A DNA stretch of 64,000 nucleotides. It comes from Pseudomonas sp. B21_DOA. Its GTDB lineage: Bacteria > Pseudomonadota > Gammaproteobacteria > Pseudomonadales > Pseudomonadaceae. Positions 27,396 to 36,126 of the stretch are shown piece after piece. Location of the stretch: positions 3,286,001-3,350,000 of the forward strand of contig CP086683.1 of the NCBI GenBank assembly GCA_030544685.1. Direction: 5' to 3'. The first letter of the stretch is position 1. Each line of letters starts with the position of its first letter. The translations under genes and the position numbers were made by a program. The notes beneath the pieces are model-generated. The model ran no database searches. It worked only from the letters and a program-made list of their open reading frames with translations, and was not told where the DNA came from.

Positions 27396-27484
27396 TGTGG
27401 GAGCGAGCCTGCTCGCGAATGCGGCGGGTCAGTCACCTATGCATTGACTGATGCCCCGCATTCGCGAGCAGGCTCGCTCCCACA
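27396..27484. repeat. REPIN
   Basis: tgtgggagcgagcctgctcg and its complement flank a spacer that is itself imperfectly palindromic (ATGCGG...CCGCAT type). Located between the divergent Kef and LysR genes. Confidence 0.85.
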
Positions 27485-27565
27485 AGGGCAGCTCTTTCAG
27501 GCCTGTAATAATTTGCATCAAATGGTTACATTTATAACCCCTGCGCATCAATTTCCGGAAACGCC

Positions 27566-28480
27566 ATGGCCATCAACTTCGACCTCAACGACCTGCAAGC
27601 CTTTCGTGCGGTGGTCGAGCAGGGCAGTTTTCGCAAGGCTGCCGAGACCGTGCGCCTGTCGCAACCGGCGCTGAGCCGGCGCATCGAAAAGCTTGAAGAT
27701 GCCCTCGGCGTGAAACTGTTCGAGCGCACCACGCGCAAGGTCAGCCTGACCCAGGCCGGGCGCGGCTTCATGCCCAGCGTCGAGCGCTTGCTGGATGATC
27801 TCGACATTGCCTTGCTCGGCATCAGCGAAGTCGCCTCGACGCGTCTGGGCCATGTCACCGTCGCCTGCGTGCCGTCGGCGGCGTACTACTTCATGCCCCG
27901 CGTGGTCGCGCGCTATCATCAGCAGTTTCCACGGATCAAGGTCAAAGTCCTCGATTCCAGCGCCCACGATGTGTTGAGTGCGGTGGTCAATGGCGAGGCG
28001 GATTTCGGTTTGAGTTTTCTCGGCACGCAGGATGCCAAAGTCGAGTTCGAACCGCTTGTGCAGGAGTGCTACGTTGTCGCCTGTCGTCGCGATCATCCGC
28101 TGGCCGGGCGCAGCAGCGTCAGCTGGGACGAGTTCTATCAGCAGGATTACATCGCGCTGGACAAGACTTCGGGCAATCGCTTTCTGCTTGATCAGGCCTT
28201 GGGCGGGGTAGTGCCGCAGCGGCAGAGCATCTGCGAGACGCGGCATGTGACGACGATGATCGGGCTGGTGGAGGCGGGCTTGGGCGTGGCGGCGGTGCCG
28301 TTGATGGCGATGCCTGGGCCGGATCATCCGATCCTGACGCGGGTGCCACTGATTGAGCCGCAAGTGGTGCGCAGTGTCGGCATCATCAAGCGCCGGGATC
28401 GCACGTTGACCCCGGCGGCACTGGAACTGGAGCGGCTGGTCGTGGAAATGCGCGTCCAGCCGCCAACGCTCAGCGCTTGA
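27566..28480 (+). CDS. LysR-family transcriptional regulator
   Basis: A 304-residue regulator: N-terminal winged helix (LNDLQAFRAVVEQGSFRKAAE, then LSQPALSRRIEKLE) and a periplasmic-binding-like effector domain. Its last 11 bp overlap the converging binding-protein gene, itself followed by an MHS-type transporter, so it probably controls uptake of a carboxylate such as citrate or tricarballylate. The target is inferred from position only. Confidence 0.88.
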   Translation: MAINFDLNDLQAFRAVVEQGSFRKAAETVRLSQPALSRRIEKLEDALGVKLFERTTRKVSLTQAGRGFMPSVERLLDDLDIALLGISEVASTRLGHVTVACVPSAAYYFMPRVVARYHQQFPRIKVKVLDSSAHDVLSAVVNGEADFGLSFLGTQDAKVEFEPLVQECYVVACRRDHPLAGRSSVSWDEFYQQDYIALDKTSGNRFLLDQALGGVVPQRQSICETRHVTTMIGLVEAGLGVAAVPLMAMPGPDHPILTRVPLIEPQVVRSVGIIKRRDRTLTPAALELERLVVEMRVQPPTLSA

Positions 28481-29240
28481 CCGAATCCAGCCCGGTGGCC
28501 TGCACGTCAGCCTGAGCGGCCGGTGCAGCGAGGTAAGCGAGCAGGGCCTTGGCTTCTTCCGGATGCTCGGCCTTGACCGGAATGCCAGCGGCAAAACGCG
28601 TCACCGACTGTACCGATTCCGGAATCTTCGCGACGAAACTCACGCCCGGCACCGGCAGCAATTCGCTGACCTGCTGGAAGCCCAACTGATAGTCGCCAGT
28701 GGCAACCACCGAGCCGACCGGGATCCTGGCGATCATTTTCGCCTTCGGTTTCAGCTGGTCTTCGATACCGAGTTTCTTGAACAGCTGCTGCTCGATGTAC
28801 ACGCCGCTGGCGCTGTCGGAGTAGGCCACCGACTGCGCATCAAGCAGGGTTTTCTTCAGACCATCGACATTGCTGATGTCCGGTTTCGCCGCGCCCTCAC
28901 GCACCACCATGCCGATCCGCGAATCCGCCAGTTCAACGCGGGAGGCCGGGTCGACTTTGCCTTGTTTGATCAGCTCATCGAGGGCGTAGCCGACCATGAT
29001 CACCACGTCGGCGTGCTCACCGCGCGCCAGACGATTGGGAATTGCTTCCGGCGCCTTGCCCATCGACGGGCCGAGGCTGGTGGTCAGGGTGTTACCGGTG
29101 GCGGCAGCGAATTTCGGCCCGAGGATCTTATAAGCGGCAGTGAAGCCACCCGAGGTCATCACGCTGAGTTCTTCGGCCTGAGCCGCGAAGTTGAAGGCGA
29201 GACCGGCGAGCAGGGCAGTGACAGTAAAGAGTTTTTTCAT
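28470..29240 (-). CDS. Periplasmic ModA-like extracytoplasmic binding protein
   Basis: A 256-residue protein with a signal peptide (MKKLFTVTALLAGLAFNFAAQA) and the type II binding fold: LSVMTSGGFTAAYKILGPKF, GEHADVVIMVGYALDELIKQG, and AYSDSASGVYIEQQLFKKLG. It resembles the molybdate-type SBP_bac_11 group, but next to an MHS transporter rather than an ABC permease a carboxylate ligand is likely. It starts 12 bp after the transporter stop, so both form an operon. Confidence 0.82.
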   Translation of the reverse strand: MKKLFTVTALLAGLAFNFAAQAEELSVMTSGGFTAAYKILGPKFAAATGNTLTTSLGPSMGKAPEAIPNRLARGEHADVVIMVGYALDELIKQGKVDPASRVELADSRIGMVVREGAAKPDISNVDGLKKTLLDAQSVAYSDSASGVYIEQQLFKKLGIEDQLKPKAKMIARIPVGSVVATGDYQLGFQQVSELLPVPGVSFVAKIPESVQSVTRFAAGIPVKAEHPEEAKALLAYLAAPAAQADVQATGLDSVKR

Positions 29241-29252
29241 GGCGAGTTTTCC

Positions 29253-30545
29253 TCAGGCCGCGACAGGTTGCAGACGACCACCGGCACGGCGGTACAGATA
29301 AAGCGTGGCGCACAGCGCGCACAGGGCACCGATGCTCATCCAGTAACCTGGCGCGGCTTTGTCGCCGGTGTACTGGATCAGGAAGGTCGACATCGCCGGG
29401 GTGAAACCGCCGAAGATCGCCGTGGCCAGGCTGTAGGCCAGGGAGAAGCCGGCGACGCGCACTTCCACCGGCATGATTTCGGTCAGCGCCGGAATCATCG
29501 CGCCGTTGTACAAGCCGTAGATGAACGACAGCCACAGCAGCGACAGCAGCATGTTGGTGAAGCTCGGCGCCTGCACCAGGAACGACAGCGCCGGATAAGT
29601 CGTGGCCAGCGCCAGCAAGGCCATGCCGATCAGTACCGGACGACGGCCGATACGGTCGGACAACGCACCGCCAATCGGCAGCCAGAAGAAGTTCGAAACA
29701 CCCACCAGCAGCGTCACCAGCAGCGCGTCGGAAGTGCTCAGGTGCAGCACGGTTTTACCGAAGGTCGGCGCGTACACGGTGATCAGGTAGAACGCGGTGG
29801 TGGTCAGCGCGACCATCAGCATCCCGCCAAGTACCACGCCCCAGTTCTGGCCGAGGGTGCGGAACACTTCGCGCATGCTCGGACGGTGTTTGCGCGCGGC
29901 GAACTCTTCGGTTTCCGCCAGATTACGACGCAGGAAGAAGATGAACGGGACGATCATGCAGCCGACGAAAAACGGAATGCGCCAGCCCCACGCAGCCACG
30001 GCTTGCGGCTCCATCCACTGGTTCAGACCGTAGCCCAGCGCGGCAGCAACGATGATCGCCACTTGCTGACTGGCCGACTGCCAAGCAGTGAAAAAGCCTT
30101 TGCGGCCCGGCGTAGCGATTTCGGACAGGTACACCGAAACACCACCGAGTTCCGCGCCGGCGGAGAAGCCTTGCAGCAGTCGCCCGATCAGCACCAGCGC
30201 CGGGGCGAACAGGCCAATGGTTTCATATCCGGGCACCAGCACAATCAATATCGTGCCGCTGGCCATGATCGACAGGGTGACAATCAGACCTTTGCGCCGG
30301 CCGACATCATCGATGTATGCACCGAGCACAATGGCGCCGAGCGGACGCATCAGGAAGCCTGCGCCAAACACCGCGAACGTCATCATCAGGGAGGCGAACT
30401 CGCTGCTCGCCGGGAAGAACACCGCCGCAATCTGCGTGGCGTAAAAGCCGAACAGAAAGAAGTCGAACTGTTCGAGGAAGTTGCCCGAGGTCACCCGGAA
30501 GATGGCACCGGCCCGCGAGCCGTTGGTAGGGATTGAGGCTGTCAT
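29253..30545 (-). CDS. MFS transporter of the metabolite:H+ symporter (MHS) type
   Basis: A 430-residue twelve-helix permease: [22 protein letters not shown] in helix 1, [21 protein letters not shown] in loop 2-3, [14 protein letters not shown] in helix 4. These are the hallmarks of the MHS family (citrate/tricarballylate/alpha-ketoglutarate symporters). First gene of the two-gene operon with the binding protein. Confidence 0.88.
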   Translation of the reverse strand: MTASIPTNGSRAGAIFRVTSGNFLEQFDFFLFGFYATQIAAVFFPASSEFASLMMTFAVFGAGFLMRPLGAIVLGAYIDDVGRRKGLIVTLSIMASGTILIVLVPGYETIGLFAPALVLIGRLLQGFSAGAELGGVSVYLSEIATPGRKGFFTAWQSASQQVAIIVAAALGYGLNQWMEPQAVAAWGWRIPFFVGCMIVPFIFFLRRNLAETEEFAARKHRPSMREVFRTLGQNWGVVLGGMLMVALTTTAFYLITVYAPTFGKTVLHLSTSDALLVTLLVGVSNFFWLPIGGALSDRIGRRPVLIGMALLALATTYPALSFLVQAPSFTNMLLSLLWLSFIYGLYNGAMIPALTEIMPVEVRVAGFSLAYSLATAIFGGFTPAMSTFLIQYTGDKAAPGYWMSIGALCALCATLYLYRRAGGRLQPVAA

Positions 30546-30703
30546 AGGAAAAGTACTCCACCGCTTTTATGACGTGCGCTACGGAGAAGCGGCGCACGGT
30601 TTTTATTGAGGTGGATGGTGGCGCAGATGTAACAATCTGTTAATTGCATTGTTGGCATGGATTGATGCGCGGGGCGGATCAATGCTTTCGGTGCTTAGCG
30701 GCA

Positions 30704-30732
30704 TATGTGGGAGCGTGCGTGCCCGCGAAGGC
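30704..30732. repeat. Single REP-like unit
   Basis: tgtgggagcgtgcgtgcccg, a diverged REP unit without a partner. It begins the 808-bp gene-free stretch 30546-31353. Confidence 0.6.
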
Positions 30733-30755
30733 TTTTTGTCGAGCTGGTTGACCGG

Positions 30756-31049
30756 GTACATATCCGTTGCTGCGGTAACGGCTGCTTAGGGTTTCGCCCT
30801 TACGGCGAGTCACCTTTTCCAAACGCCGAAAAGGTAACCGAAAAGGCTTGCTCCTGCGTTCGGCCCTCGCAGGCTCGGGTTCCTTCGCTGCGGGATCGAT
30901 CCGGGCGCAGCGGCTACGGTTTGCTTCGCTGCACCTCCTTGCGCTGTGTCTGGCTGCGCCAGACGGTCGCTGCGCTCCCACCCCGGATCAATCCCTCCAC
31001 TTAGCCTTCCGACGTCGCCCGTGGATCAAAAGCACTCGAGCTAACGCTC
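30756..31049. repeat. Dispersed intergenic repeat of about 300 bp, copy 2
   Basis: Nearly identical to 5171-5478 over most of its length; the most variable part is the AT-rich stretch corresponding to 5228-5270. The two copies share the same ctttcgccagac-type hairpin (here GTCTGGCTGCGCCAGAC). Confidence 0.75.
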
Positions 31050-31085
31050 ATTGTTGAGTGGGGCGGCTTCGCTGCTTTGCTTTTC

Positions 31086-31173
31086 TGTGGGAGTGGGCCT
31101 GCTCGCGATAGCGGTATCAGGCGAAAATGATGTTTGCCAGTCGAAGGTTATCGCGAGCAGGCTCACTCCTACA
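31086..31173. repeat. REPIN
   Basis: gtgggagtgggcctgctcgc and its diverged complement in inverted orientation; an additional unit of another REP type (gggagctggctggccagcga) lies at about 31217-31247. Rest of 31050-31353 is without other recognisable features. Confidence 0.75.
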
Positions 31174-31353
31174 GAGATCGGAGCTCCGGTCAAAAAATTT
31201 GGTGAAACACCAATCTCTGTGGGAGCTGGCTGGCCAGCGATGGCGGTCTGATGGACGAAGCCCTCTAGTGTCCATCTCTGGCAAAAAACAAGGAATGTTT
31301 CCCGCGCCGCACAGTCGGAGTTCAGGTACTACCTATCTGAAAGAGGTTCACCG

Positions 31354-31662
31354 ATGAACAGCAAAACCCTAATCGCCAGCCTGGCCCTTGTTGCGGGCAT
31401 TGCCGGGATCACGCCCATTGTTCAAGCGGCGCAAACCTCCAGCGACCCCTCTGTGCAATCGCCGACCAGCGATCGCCAGCTGAAGGTCAACGACCGCGCG
31501 CCGGAAATGTACCAGCGCGAAGACAAGGCGCTGAAGAACTGGAAAGCCAAAGGTCTGAAAGCACCGATCGAGCAGGCGCAGTGGGTGCAGATCAATGACA
31601 AGTACGTGATGGTGATGATCACCAATGGCACGATTGTCGAGATGCAGCCGGTCGAGAAATAG
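31354..31662 (+). CDS. RcnB-like periplasmic protein
   Basis: A 102-residue protein with a signal peptide (to about residue 25) and the RcnB-family C-terminus: LKNWKAKGLKAPIEQAQWVQINDKYVMVMITNGTI. RcnB proteins are small periplasmic factors linked to nickel/cobalt homeostasis, but many Pseudomonas members lack adjacent metal genes, as here. An AAAGAGG ribosome site precedes the ATG. Confidence 0.72.
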   Translation: MNSKTLIASLALVAGIAGITPIVQAAQTSSDPSVQSPTSDRQLKVNDRAPEMYQREDKALKNWKAKGLKAPIEQAQWVQINDKYVMVMITNGTIVEMQPVEK

Positions 31663-31735
31663 CCTCGGCTTTACAATTGGCCACGGATGGCTGATTGCAT
31701 TCGAACGCCGTTCCGGTAAAACAGCGGACGTCTGG

Positions 31736-32263
31736 ATGAGGAACAAGGGATTGGACAAGAAACCGCTTTACCGCAAAGTGAATACTCGAACGTGGGGTGT
31801 TCGTCGCCACGAATCAGTTGCGCATTATCGCGATCAGCGCAACAGCAAAGCTGCAAGCCGTGACGAAGGCATGCGAAGTTCGATGCACCCAGGCAAACAA
31901 TACGGGCGAGATTACACGCCGTTGTTTCGCTTCCTGCTGTCTCGGGTTGGCGGTTCTTGGGATGCCATTTTCAGCGAAGCTGTGGCGCGACTGGATCAAT
32001 CAGCGCCGGTGTTCTGGATGGTTGCCATCCATGAGAAGGATCGCGAAGAAGTCGTGCGACTGGGTGAGTCCAGTTATTTCAACGGTCTTTACGTCGACGA
32101 GCAAAATCTCCTGCAACTGGTCAATCCGAAACTGAAGGCGCAGGACATGACGCCGAGCTGCGAGTGCTGTACGCACACGTTCAACGGTGTCGTATTCGGC
32201 CAGACCGCGGGCTTTGGCCCGCGCACATCGTCAGTTGTCGACGCAGAAGAACCGCCAGCATGA
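31736..32263 (+). CDS. Conserved unknown protein with a C-terminal Cys cluster
   Basis: A 175-residue soluble protein, from ATG 31736. N-terminus is basic (MRNKGLDKKPLYRKVNTRTW), the middle reads LFRFLLSRVGGSWDAIFSEAVARLD, and near the end CECCTHTFNGVVFGQ could hold a metal. I believe similar Pseudomonas proteins exist but know no function. It converges on the emfourin gene with 1 bp between stops. Confidence 0.65.
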   Translation: MRNKGLDKKPLYRKVNTRTWGVRRHESVAHYRDQRNSKAASRDEGMRSSMHPGKQYGRDYTPLFRFLLSRVGGSWDAIFSEAVARLDQSAPVFWMVAIHEKDREEVVRLGESSYFNGLYVDEQNLLQLVNPKLKAQDMTPSCECCTHTFNGVVFGQTAGFGPRTSSVVDAEEPPA

Positions 32264-32264
32264 A

Positions 32265-32575
32265 TCAGAGCAGCTCCCCCTTGTCCCACAAATGCACCAG
32301 CTCCCCGGTGCACGGTCCTCCGGCACCTTCAACACCATTTCCCCGGACTGATAGCGCACCTCAATCTGATAAAAGCGTTGATCACCACGTCCGGATTCGC
32401 TGCTGTCCAGCGGCAGGCACCCCTCAAGCACCGAGCAGATTCTTGAACGCTGACTGATGTCGCATTGCGCGAATTCAATTTCCCGTGGGCGGCTCAGGCT
32501 GTGAATCGCTGCAACGCCACCCTGGCGAGATACGCGCAAAACGGAATCGTCATCCAGCTCGGGTAGCGTTTTCAT
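32265..32575 (-). CDS. Emfourin-type protealysin inhibitor (frame broken by one missing base)
   Basis: ATG 32575 starts MKTLPELDDDSVLRVSRQGG; the body (EIEFAQCDISQRSRICSVLEG, then FYQIEVRYQSGEMVLKVPED) matches the emfourin pattern. The frame breaks in the G run near 32310: one more G gives ELVHLWDKGELL and a stop at 32265; total 103 residues. Emfourins are cytoplasmic inhibitors of thermolysin-like protealysins. The gene directly follows the protease gene (14 bp gap), the usual order. Confidence 0.75.
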
Positions 32576-32589
32576 ACAGTCTCCTCGGA

Positions 32590-33636
32590 TTATTCGATGC
32601 CGACCTGTGCCCAGGCTTGCTGCACTGAGCCGGCTGCTTCGGCGCCGAAGCGCTGACCAGCGTGGTCGATGGTCAATTTTGCAAACGCGTCGAACGTTGC
32701 CTCTTGGCTCAAGCGGTTGTCGCATAGTGTGTCGTACCAGATGCGTCCGGCTTTTTCCCAGGCAAATCCACCAAACGCGCGGGCCGTCAGATAAAACGCG
32801 CGGTTGGGAATCCCGGAGTTGATGTGCACGCCACCATTGTCTTCGCTGGTGATGACGAACTTGCGCATATGGTCCGGCTGCGGGTCCTTGCCCAGCAGCG
32901 GGTCGTCATACGCCGTGCCGGGGTGCGACATCGAGCGCAGGCCCTTGCCCTGGATCTTAGGCATCAGCAGGTCGGCGCCGATCAACCAGTCGGCCTGCTC
33001 GGCGGTTTGACCGAGGGTGTATTGCTTGGTCAAGACACCGAACACGTCTGACAGCGACTCGTTCAACGCGCCGGACTGGTTGGCATAAATCAGCCCGGCT
33101 TCGCTTTCGGTGACGCCGTGGGCCAGTTCATGGCCGATGACGTCGAGCGAGCGGGTGAAGCGCTGGAAGATTTCGCCATCGCCGTCACCGAAGACCATCT
33201 GCGCACCGTTCCAGAATGCGTTCTCGTAGCCCTGGCCGTAATGCACGCTGCCGATCAGCGCGAAACCTTGATTGTCGATCGAGTCGCGACCGAGCACTTT
33301 CCAGAAGAAATCATAGCTGGCGCCCAGCGCATCGTAAGCCTCATCGACCGCCGGATCGCCCGACGCCGGCTGGCCCTCGAGACGCACCGGCATGCCCGGC
33401 AAGAGCATTTTGTTCTGCGCATCATGCACGCTGCGCCGGGCCAGGCCAGGCTTGGTCGCCTCCGGCAGAATCGCGCGCGCCGGCGGCTGCGAAGGGCGGC
33501 CGGGATTGGGCAGCAGACTGCGCACGTGGTTGAGCGTCTGCATCGCGGCGCTGCGCTGCGGCTCCGAACCGTGAGCAATGATTCGGTTGAGGATGTAGGG
33601 CGGGATGAAACTGCGCAGCAATCGAGAGTCGGTCAT
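32590..33636 (-). CDS. Protealysin-like M4 metalloprotease
   Basis: A 348-residue thermolysin-family protease with a short N-terminal propeptide including PPYIL (the PPL-type protealysin precursor motif, residues 12-16). Zinc-binding H169, E170 and H173 lie in HELAH, the third ligand E193 in NESLSD, and the later catalytic His in GKDPQPDHM/NGGVHINSGI. No signal peptide, as in protealysins. Its inhibitor emfourin follows. ATG 33636 is preferred to upstream starts, which would add unrelated residues. Confidence 0.88.
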   Translation of the reverse strand: MTDSRLLRSFIPPYILNRIIAHGSEPQRSAAMQTLNHVRSLLPNPGRPSQPPARAILPEATKPGLARRSVHDAQNKMLLPGMPVRLEGQPASGDPAVDEAYDALGASYDFFWKVLGRDSIDNQGFALIGSVHYGQGYENAFWNGAQMVFGDGDGEIFQRFTRSLDVIGHELAHGVTESEAGLIYANQSGALNESLSDVFGVLTKQYTLGQTAEQADWLIGADLLMPKIQGKGLRSMSHPGTAYDDPLLGKDPQPDHMRKFVITSEDNGGVHINSGIPNRAFYLTARAFGGFAWEKAGRIWYDTLCDNRLSQEATFDAFAKLTIDHAGQRFGAEAAGSVQQAWAQVGIE

Positions 33637-33769
33637 CAAAGCATCCTTGTCGTCATACGATGTCGATACACATGTGAGCGGTAAGGCGTGTTTTCGGTTC
33701 CATGGATTGCCATCGGCAACGGATTCTGCGAAAAACGCCGCCTGCAAATATCTCAACAGAGCCAACGAC

Positions 33770-34114
33770 ATGACAGACGAACTGCAAATCATCGACCTGC
33801 AACCGGGCGACGGCAAAGCCGCGGTGAAGGGCGCGCTGATTACCACCCAATACACCGGTTGGCTGGAAGACGGCACTGAATTCGACTCGTCCTGGAGCCG
33901 GGGCAAACCGTTTCAGTGCGTAATCGGCACTGGGCGCGTGATCAAAGGCTGGGATCAGGGGCTGATGGGCATGCAGGTCGGCGGCAAACGCAAATTGCTG
34001 GTACCGGCGCATCTGGGGTACGGCGAGCGGACCATGGGCAAGATTCCGCCGAATTCGAATCTGGTGTTTGAGATTGAGTTGTTGGAGGTTTTGACGCGAG
34101 GGATTGACGTCTGA
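33770..34114 (+). CDS. FKBP-type peptidyl-prolyl isomerase
   Basis: A 114-residue cytoplasmic enzyme with the complete FKBP core: TTQYTGWLEDGTEFDSSW, FQCVIGTGRVIKGWDQGLMGMQVGGKR, PAHLGYGER, and IPPNSNLVFEIELLEV. It accelerates proline cis/trans folding. It is divergent from the protealysin gene. ATG 33770 starts the domain without spare residues. Confidence 0.9.
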   Translation: MTDELQIIDLQPGDGKAAVKGALITTQYTGWLEDGTEFDSSWSRGKPFQCVIGTGRVIKGWDQGLMGMQVGGKRKLLVPAHLGYGERTMGKIPPNSNLVFEIELLEVLTRGIDV

Positions 34115-34120
34115 GGAACG

Positions 34121-34152
34121 TGCGTCTGGATGAAGCCACCCTCATCCAGACG
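34121..34152 (+). terminator. Strong hairpin between convergent FKBP and immunity genes
   Basis: GCGTCTGGATGA-AGCCACCC-TCATCCAGACGC: perfect 12-bp stem, 8-nt loop, no long T run. Likely a bidirectional transcription end. Confidence 0.6.
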
Positions 34153-34169
34153 CTTGCAACTTCGGATGC

Positions 34170-34502
34170 TCAGGTGAACATCTCAATATCGTCAATTGTG
34201 TCCTCAATGATGCCCTGCAACGAGGGCATCCGACGCCTTAAGTTTTCGAGCGCCGGCAAAACGGTTTCGGTATCCAGTCCATGCCGACGAGCGATATGGC
34301 CCAGGGCGGTGATGGCAGATGCAGCAATCGCCTCGGTTTCGCTGGAGAGGTGCTGGAAGCAGATCGCCTGAGCCCACACTGCATCTTCTTCGCTCATACC
34401 AATCGACACTAAGCCCATTACCACATTTTCGGCGACGCCACTTGCAATGCGAGTCATCGCCGCGTCGCGGGAAATGGATGGATCTTGGTAGATGAGGCTC
34501 AT
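34170..34502 (-). CDS. Second candidate immunity protein (HEAT-like helical)
   Basis: A 110-residue acidic, all-helical protein starting at ATG 34502 (MSLIYQDPSISRDAAMTRIASG). The repeats LSSETEAIAASAITALGHIARRHG and LPALENLRRRMPSLQGIIEDTIDD resemble HEAT-type helical hairpins seen in immunity proteins of polymorphic toxins. It begins 8 bp after the first immunity gene and therefore is likely in the toxin operon. It could be immunity to a toxin no longer present. Confidence 0.55.
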   Translation of the reverse strand: MSLIYQDPSISRDAAMTRIASGVAENVVMGLVSIGMSEEDAVWAQAICFQHLSSETEAIAASAITALGHIARRHGLDTETVLPALENLRRRMPSLQGIIEDTIDDIEMFT

Positions 34503-34510
34503 CGTCGACG

Positions 34511-34750
34511 CTAGCCCCTGACGCCGATGAATAAGTCCAGCTCCTTCGGCAATTGCTCTCCGAGTATTTCGCTGATCCGTTGAGTTTGGTCCGCAGTCAG
34601 CAGCCATTCTCCGTCGGGACTTAGATTGAGTTCTGGCCAGCCCATTACGGCCAATATCGGACGCTCAGATTTCGAGTGGACCGTCAGCTCGAATTTCAGC
34701 GTATCGTCCTCGCTTTCGTCTGGTAAAAAACCACTAATCCATAAATACAT
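34511..34750 (-). CDS. Pyocin immunity protein (pyocin S6-type)
   Basis: A 79-residue acidic protein from ATG 34750 (MYLWISGFLPDESEDDTLKF), ending PKELDLFIGVRG. Its size, acidity, and position 14 bp after an rRNase toxin are those of a cognate immunity protein; I recall the wording pyocin S6 family immunity for such sequences. It should bind the toxin nuclease domain and block it. Confidence 0.72.
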   Translation of the reverse strand: MYLWISGFLPDESEDDTLKFELTVHSKSERPILAVMGWPELNLSPDGEWLLTADQTQRISEILGEQLPKELDLFIGVRG

Positions 34751-34764
34751 ATTTTTATTCCTCT

Positions 34765-35984
34765 TCACTTTGGAGTCCATCGCTCGGGATCGGCAGGATC
34801 GATTTGCTCGCCCGTTTCGTGATTAAACTCACCTAGATGTTTGCCTTGCTTGTTATAGAGTTCTATAGCCCCTGTTTTGCTATCCCATTCATAGATTCGA
34901 CCTTTCTTGTCTTTCCATCTGCTACGCTTGCCGCCACCACCTTGAACACTGCTTTTGGATTTGACGGGATAGGTATCCGGGAATGCTGGGAGAGTTACGG
35001 TAGGCCGGTGATATTTGATGTCACCGCCAAGAGCAGGTCTTGAAAGCACAACGTATAGCGGGCGTACTCCGCAGTCCGCCGGAAAGACCAGAATAAAGTC
35101 CTGGTATTCAGGCGGGTAAACCGGATTGACGATGACGTTGTCCGCCTGCTCGGTCGGCGGGAATACCCAAATGTGGGGAACCTGCGGCGCACTTTCCAGC
35201 GGCGCAATTGCCGATCCGCGTGACGAGTCTACTGAGGGAGTCCAGAGCAGGGTCGCCCCATTGCCAAAATCTGCGACGTACGAGGCGCCTTGCTTGACGA
35301 ACTGGACGACGGGAATCATTTCCCAGTCGCTGCGCGTTTGAGTGTTGTATCCGTATCCTTTCAACGTGCCGTCGGGCTGCTGTTCTACATGCAATCGAAC
35401 CCGAGTCCGAGCCGTCTCAAGCGACTGTAGCTGCTCCTCTGTGTAGAGAGCGCTATCGGCGAGACTCGATGGCCACAGCAGCGCAACCAATCCGAGCAAC
35501 CCGCCTGCGACGACACCGCCGGTGGCCAGGCTTGTAGTACTTGCGGCGGCAGTGCTAGTGCTCAGACTGCCAGAGCTGCCGAGAGCAAAAGCTCCGATCG
35601 ACGCTTGCAAACTGGTCGCGCCAATTGCCTTGAGTGCAATATTCCCGGCGGAGTCACGTTCACGCCCCGCTAGCAAGGACAGCGTTCCATAATCCGAAAT
35701 TTTCCCAACCGGTATAAATCCGGATGGATTGGCATCATTGATGACGCCGTTCGGCAGCTTGCAACTTTTCACAAACACACAGCCACTTAAATTGTGCTGT
35801 TGTCGTATGGCCTGATTGCCAAGTCGATCTTCGTGAACCTGCTGCCGCGCCAGCATGTCTTCATAAGCGCCCTGTGCGGCCTCGCGCTCAGCAAGTTCGC
35901 TGGCTGTCATGTAGCGGCTGGTGATGTGGTGTCCATCTCCCTCTGGCGGGTTTTGAACCCGGGGATGTCTTTCTTGCGAGCCAT
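34765..35984 (-). CDS. Pyocin_S-domain toxin with colicin E3-type rRNase end (frame broken by one missing base)
   Basis: ATG 35984 encodes MARKKDIPGFK; the T run at 35951-35954 then lacks one base, and the rest (NPPEGDGHHITSRYMTASELAERE...) follows, giving 406 residues. Central GCVFVKSCKLPNG and a Pyocin_S translocation-type domain (about 160-345) are followed by SRWKDKKGRIYEWDSKTGAIELYNKQGKHLGEF, the E3 16S-rRNA nuclease. The catalytic Asp and Glu of E3 are present, but its active-site His is replaced by Thr (DSKTG for DSQHG). There is no long coiled coil or receptor domain, so delivery may differ from classic pyocins. Confidence 0.78.
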
Positions 35985-35994
35985 GAGCGTCCTT

Positions 35995-36020
35995 GTCCGC
36001 TGTTTAAAAACGAAGCGGAC
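35995..36020. promoter_or_regulatory. Inverted repeat upstream of the rRNase toxin gene
   Basis: GTCCGCT-N12-AGCGGAC lies 11 bp before the toxin start. It could be a leader hairpin or a regulator site. No classical P-box or LexA box was seen. Confidence 0.3.
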
Positions 36021-36126
36021 GCTAAAGCAACGAAGAAGTGATGAATGTAGGACGCGTCTGAAAGTGTTGAAGTTGTTAGGACTGCAAGAAGATCAAATCC
36101 ATGACCAGTCAGGTCAACAAATCGCC

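Noticed and set aside
28563..30536. 657-codon plus-strand open frame
   Set aside because: Antisense shadow of the binding-protein and MHS transporter genes.
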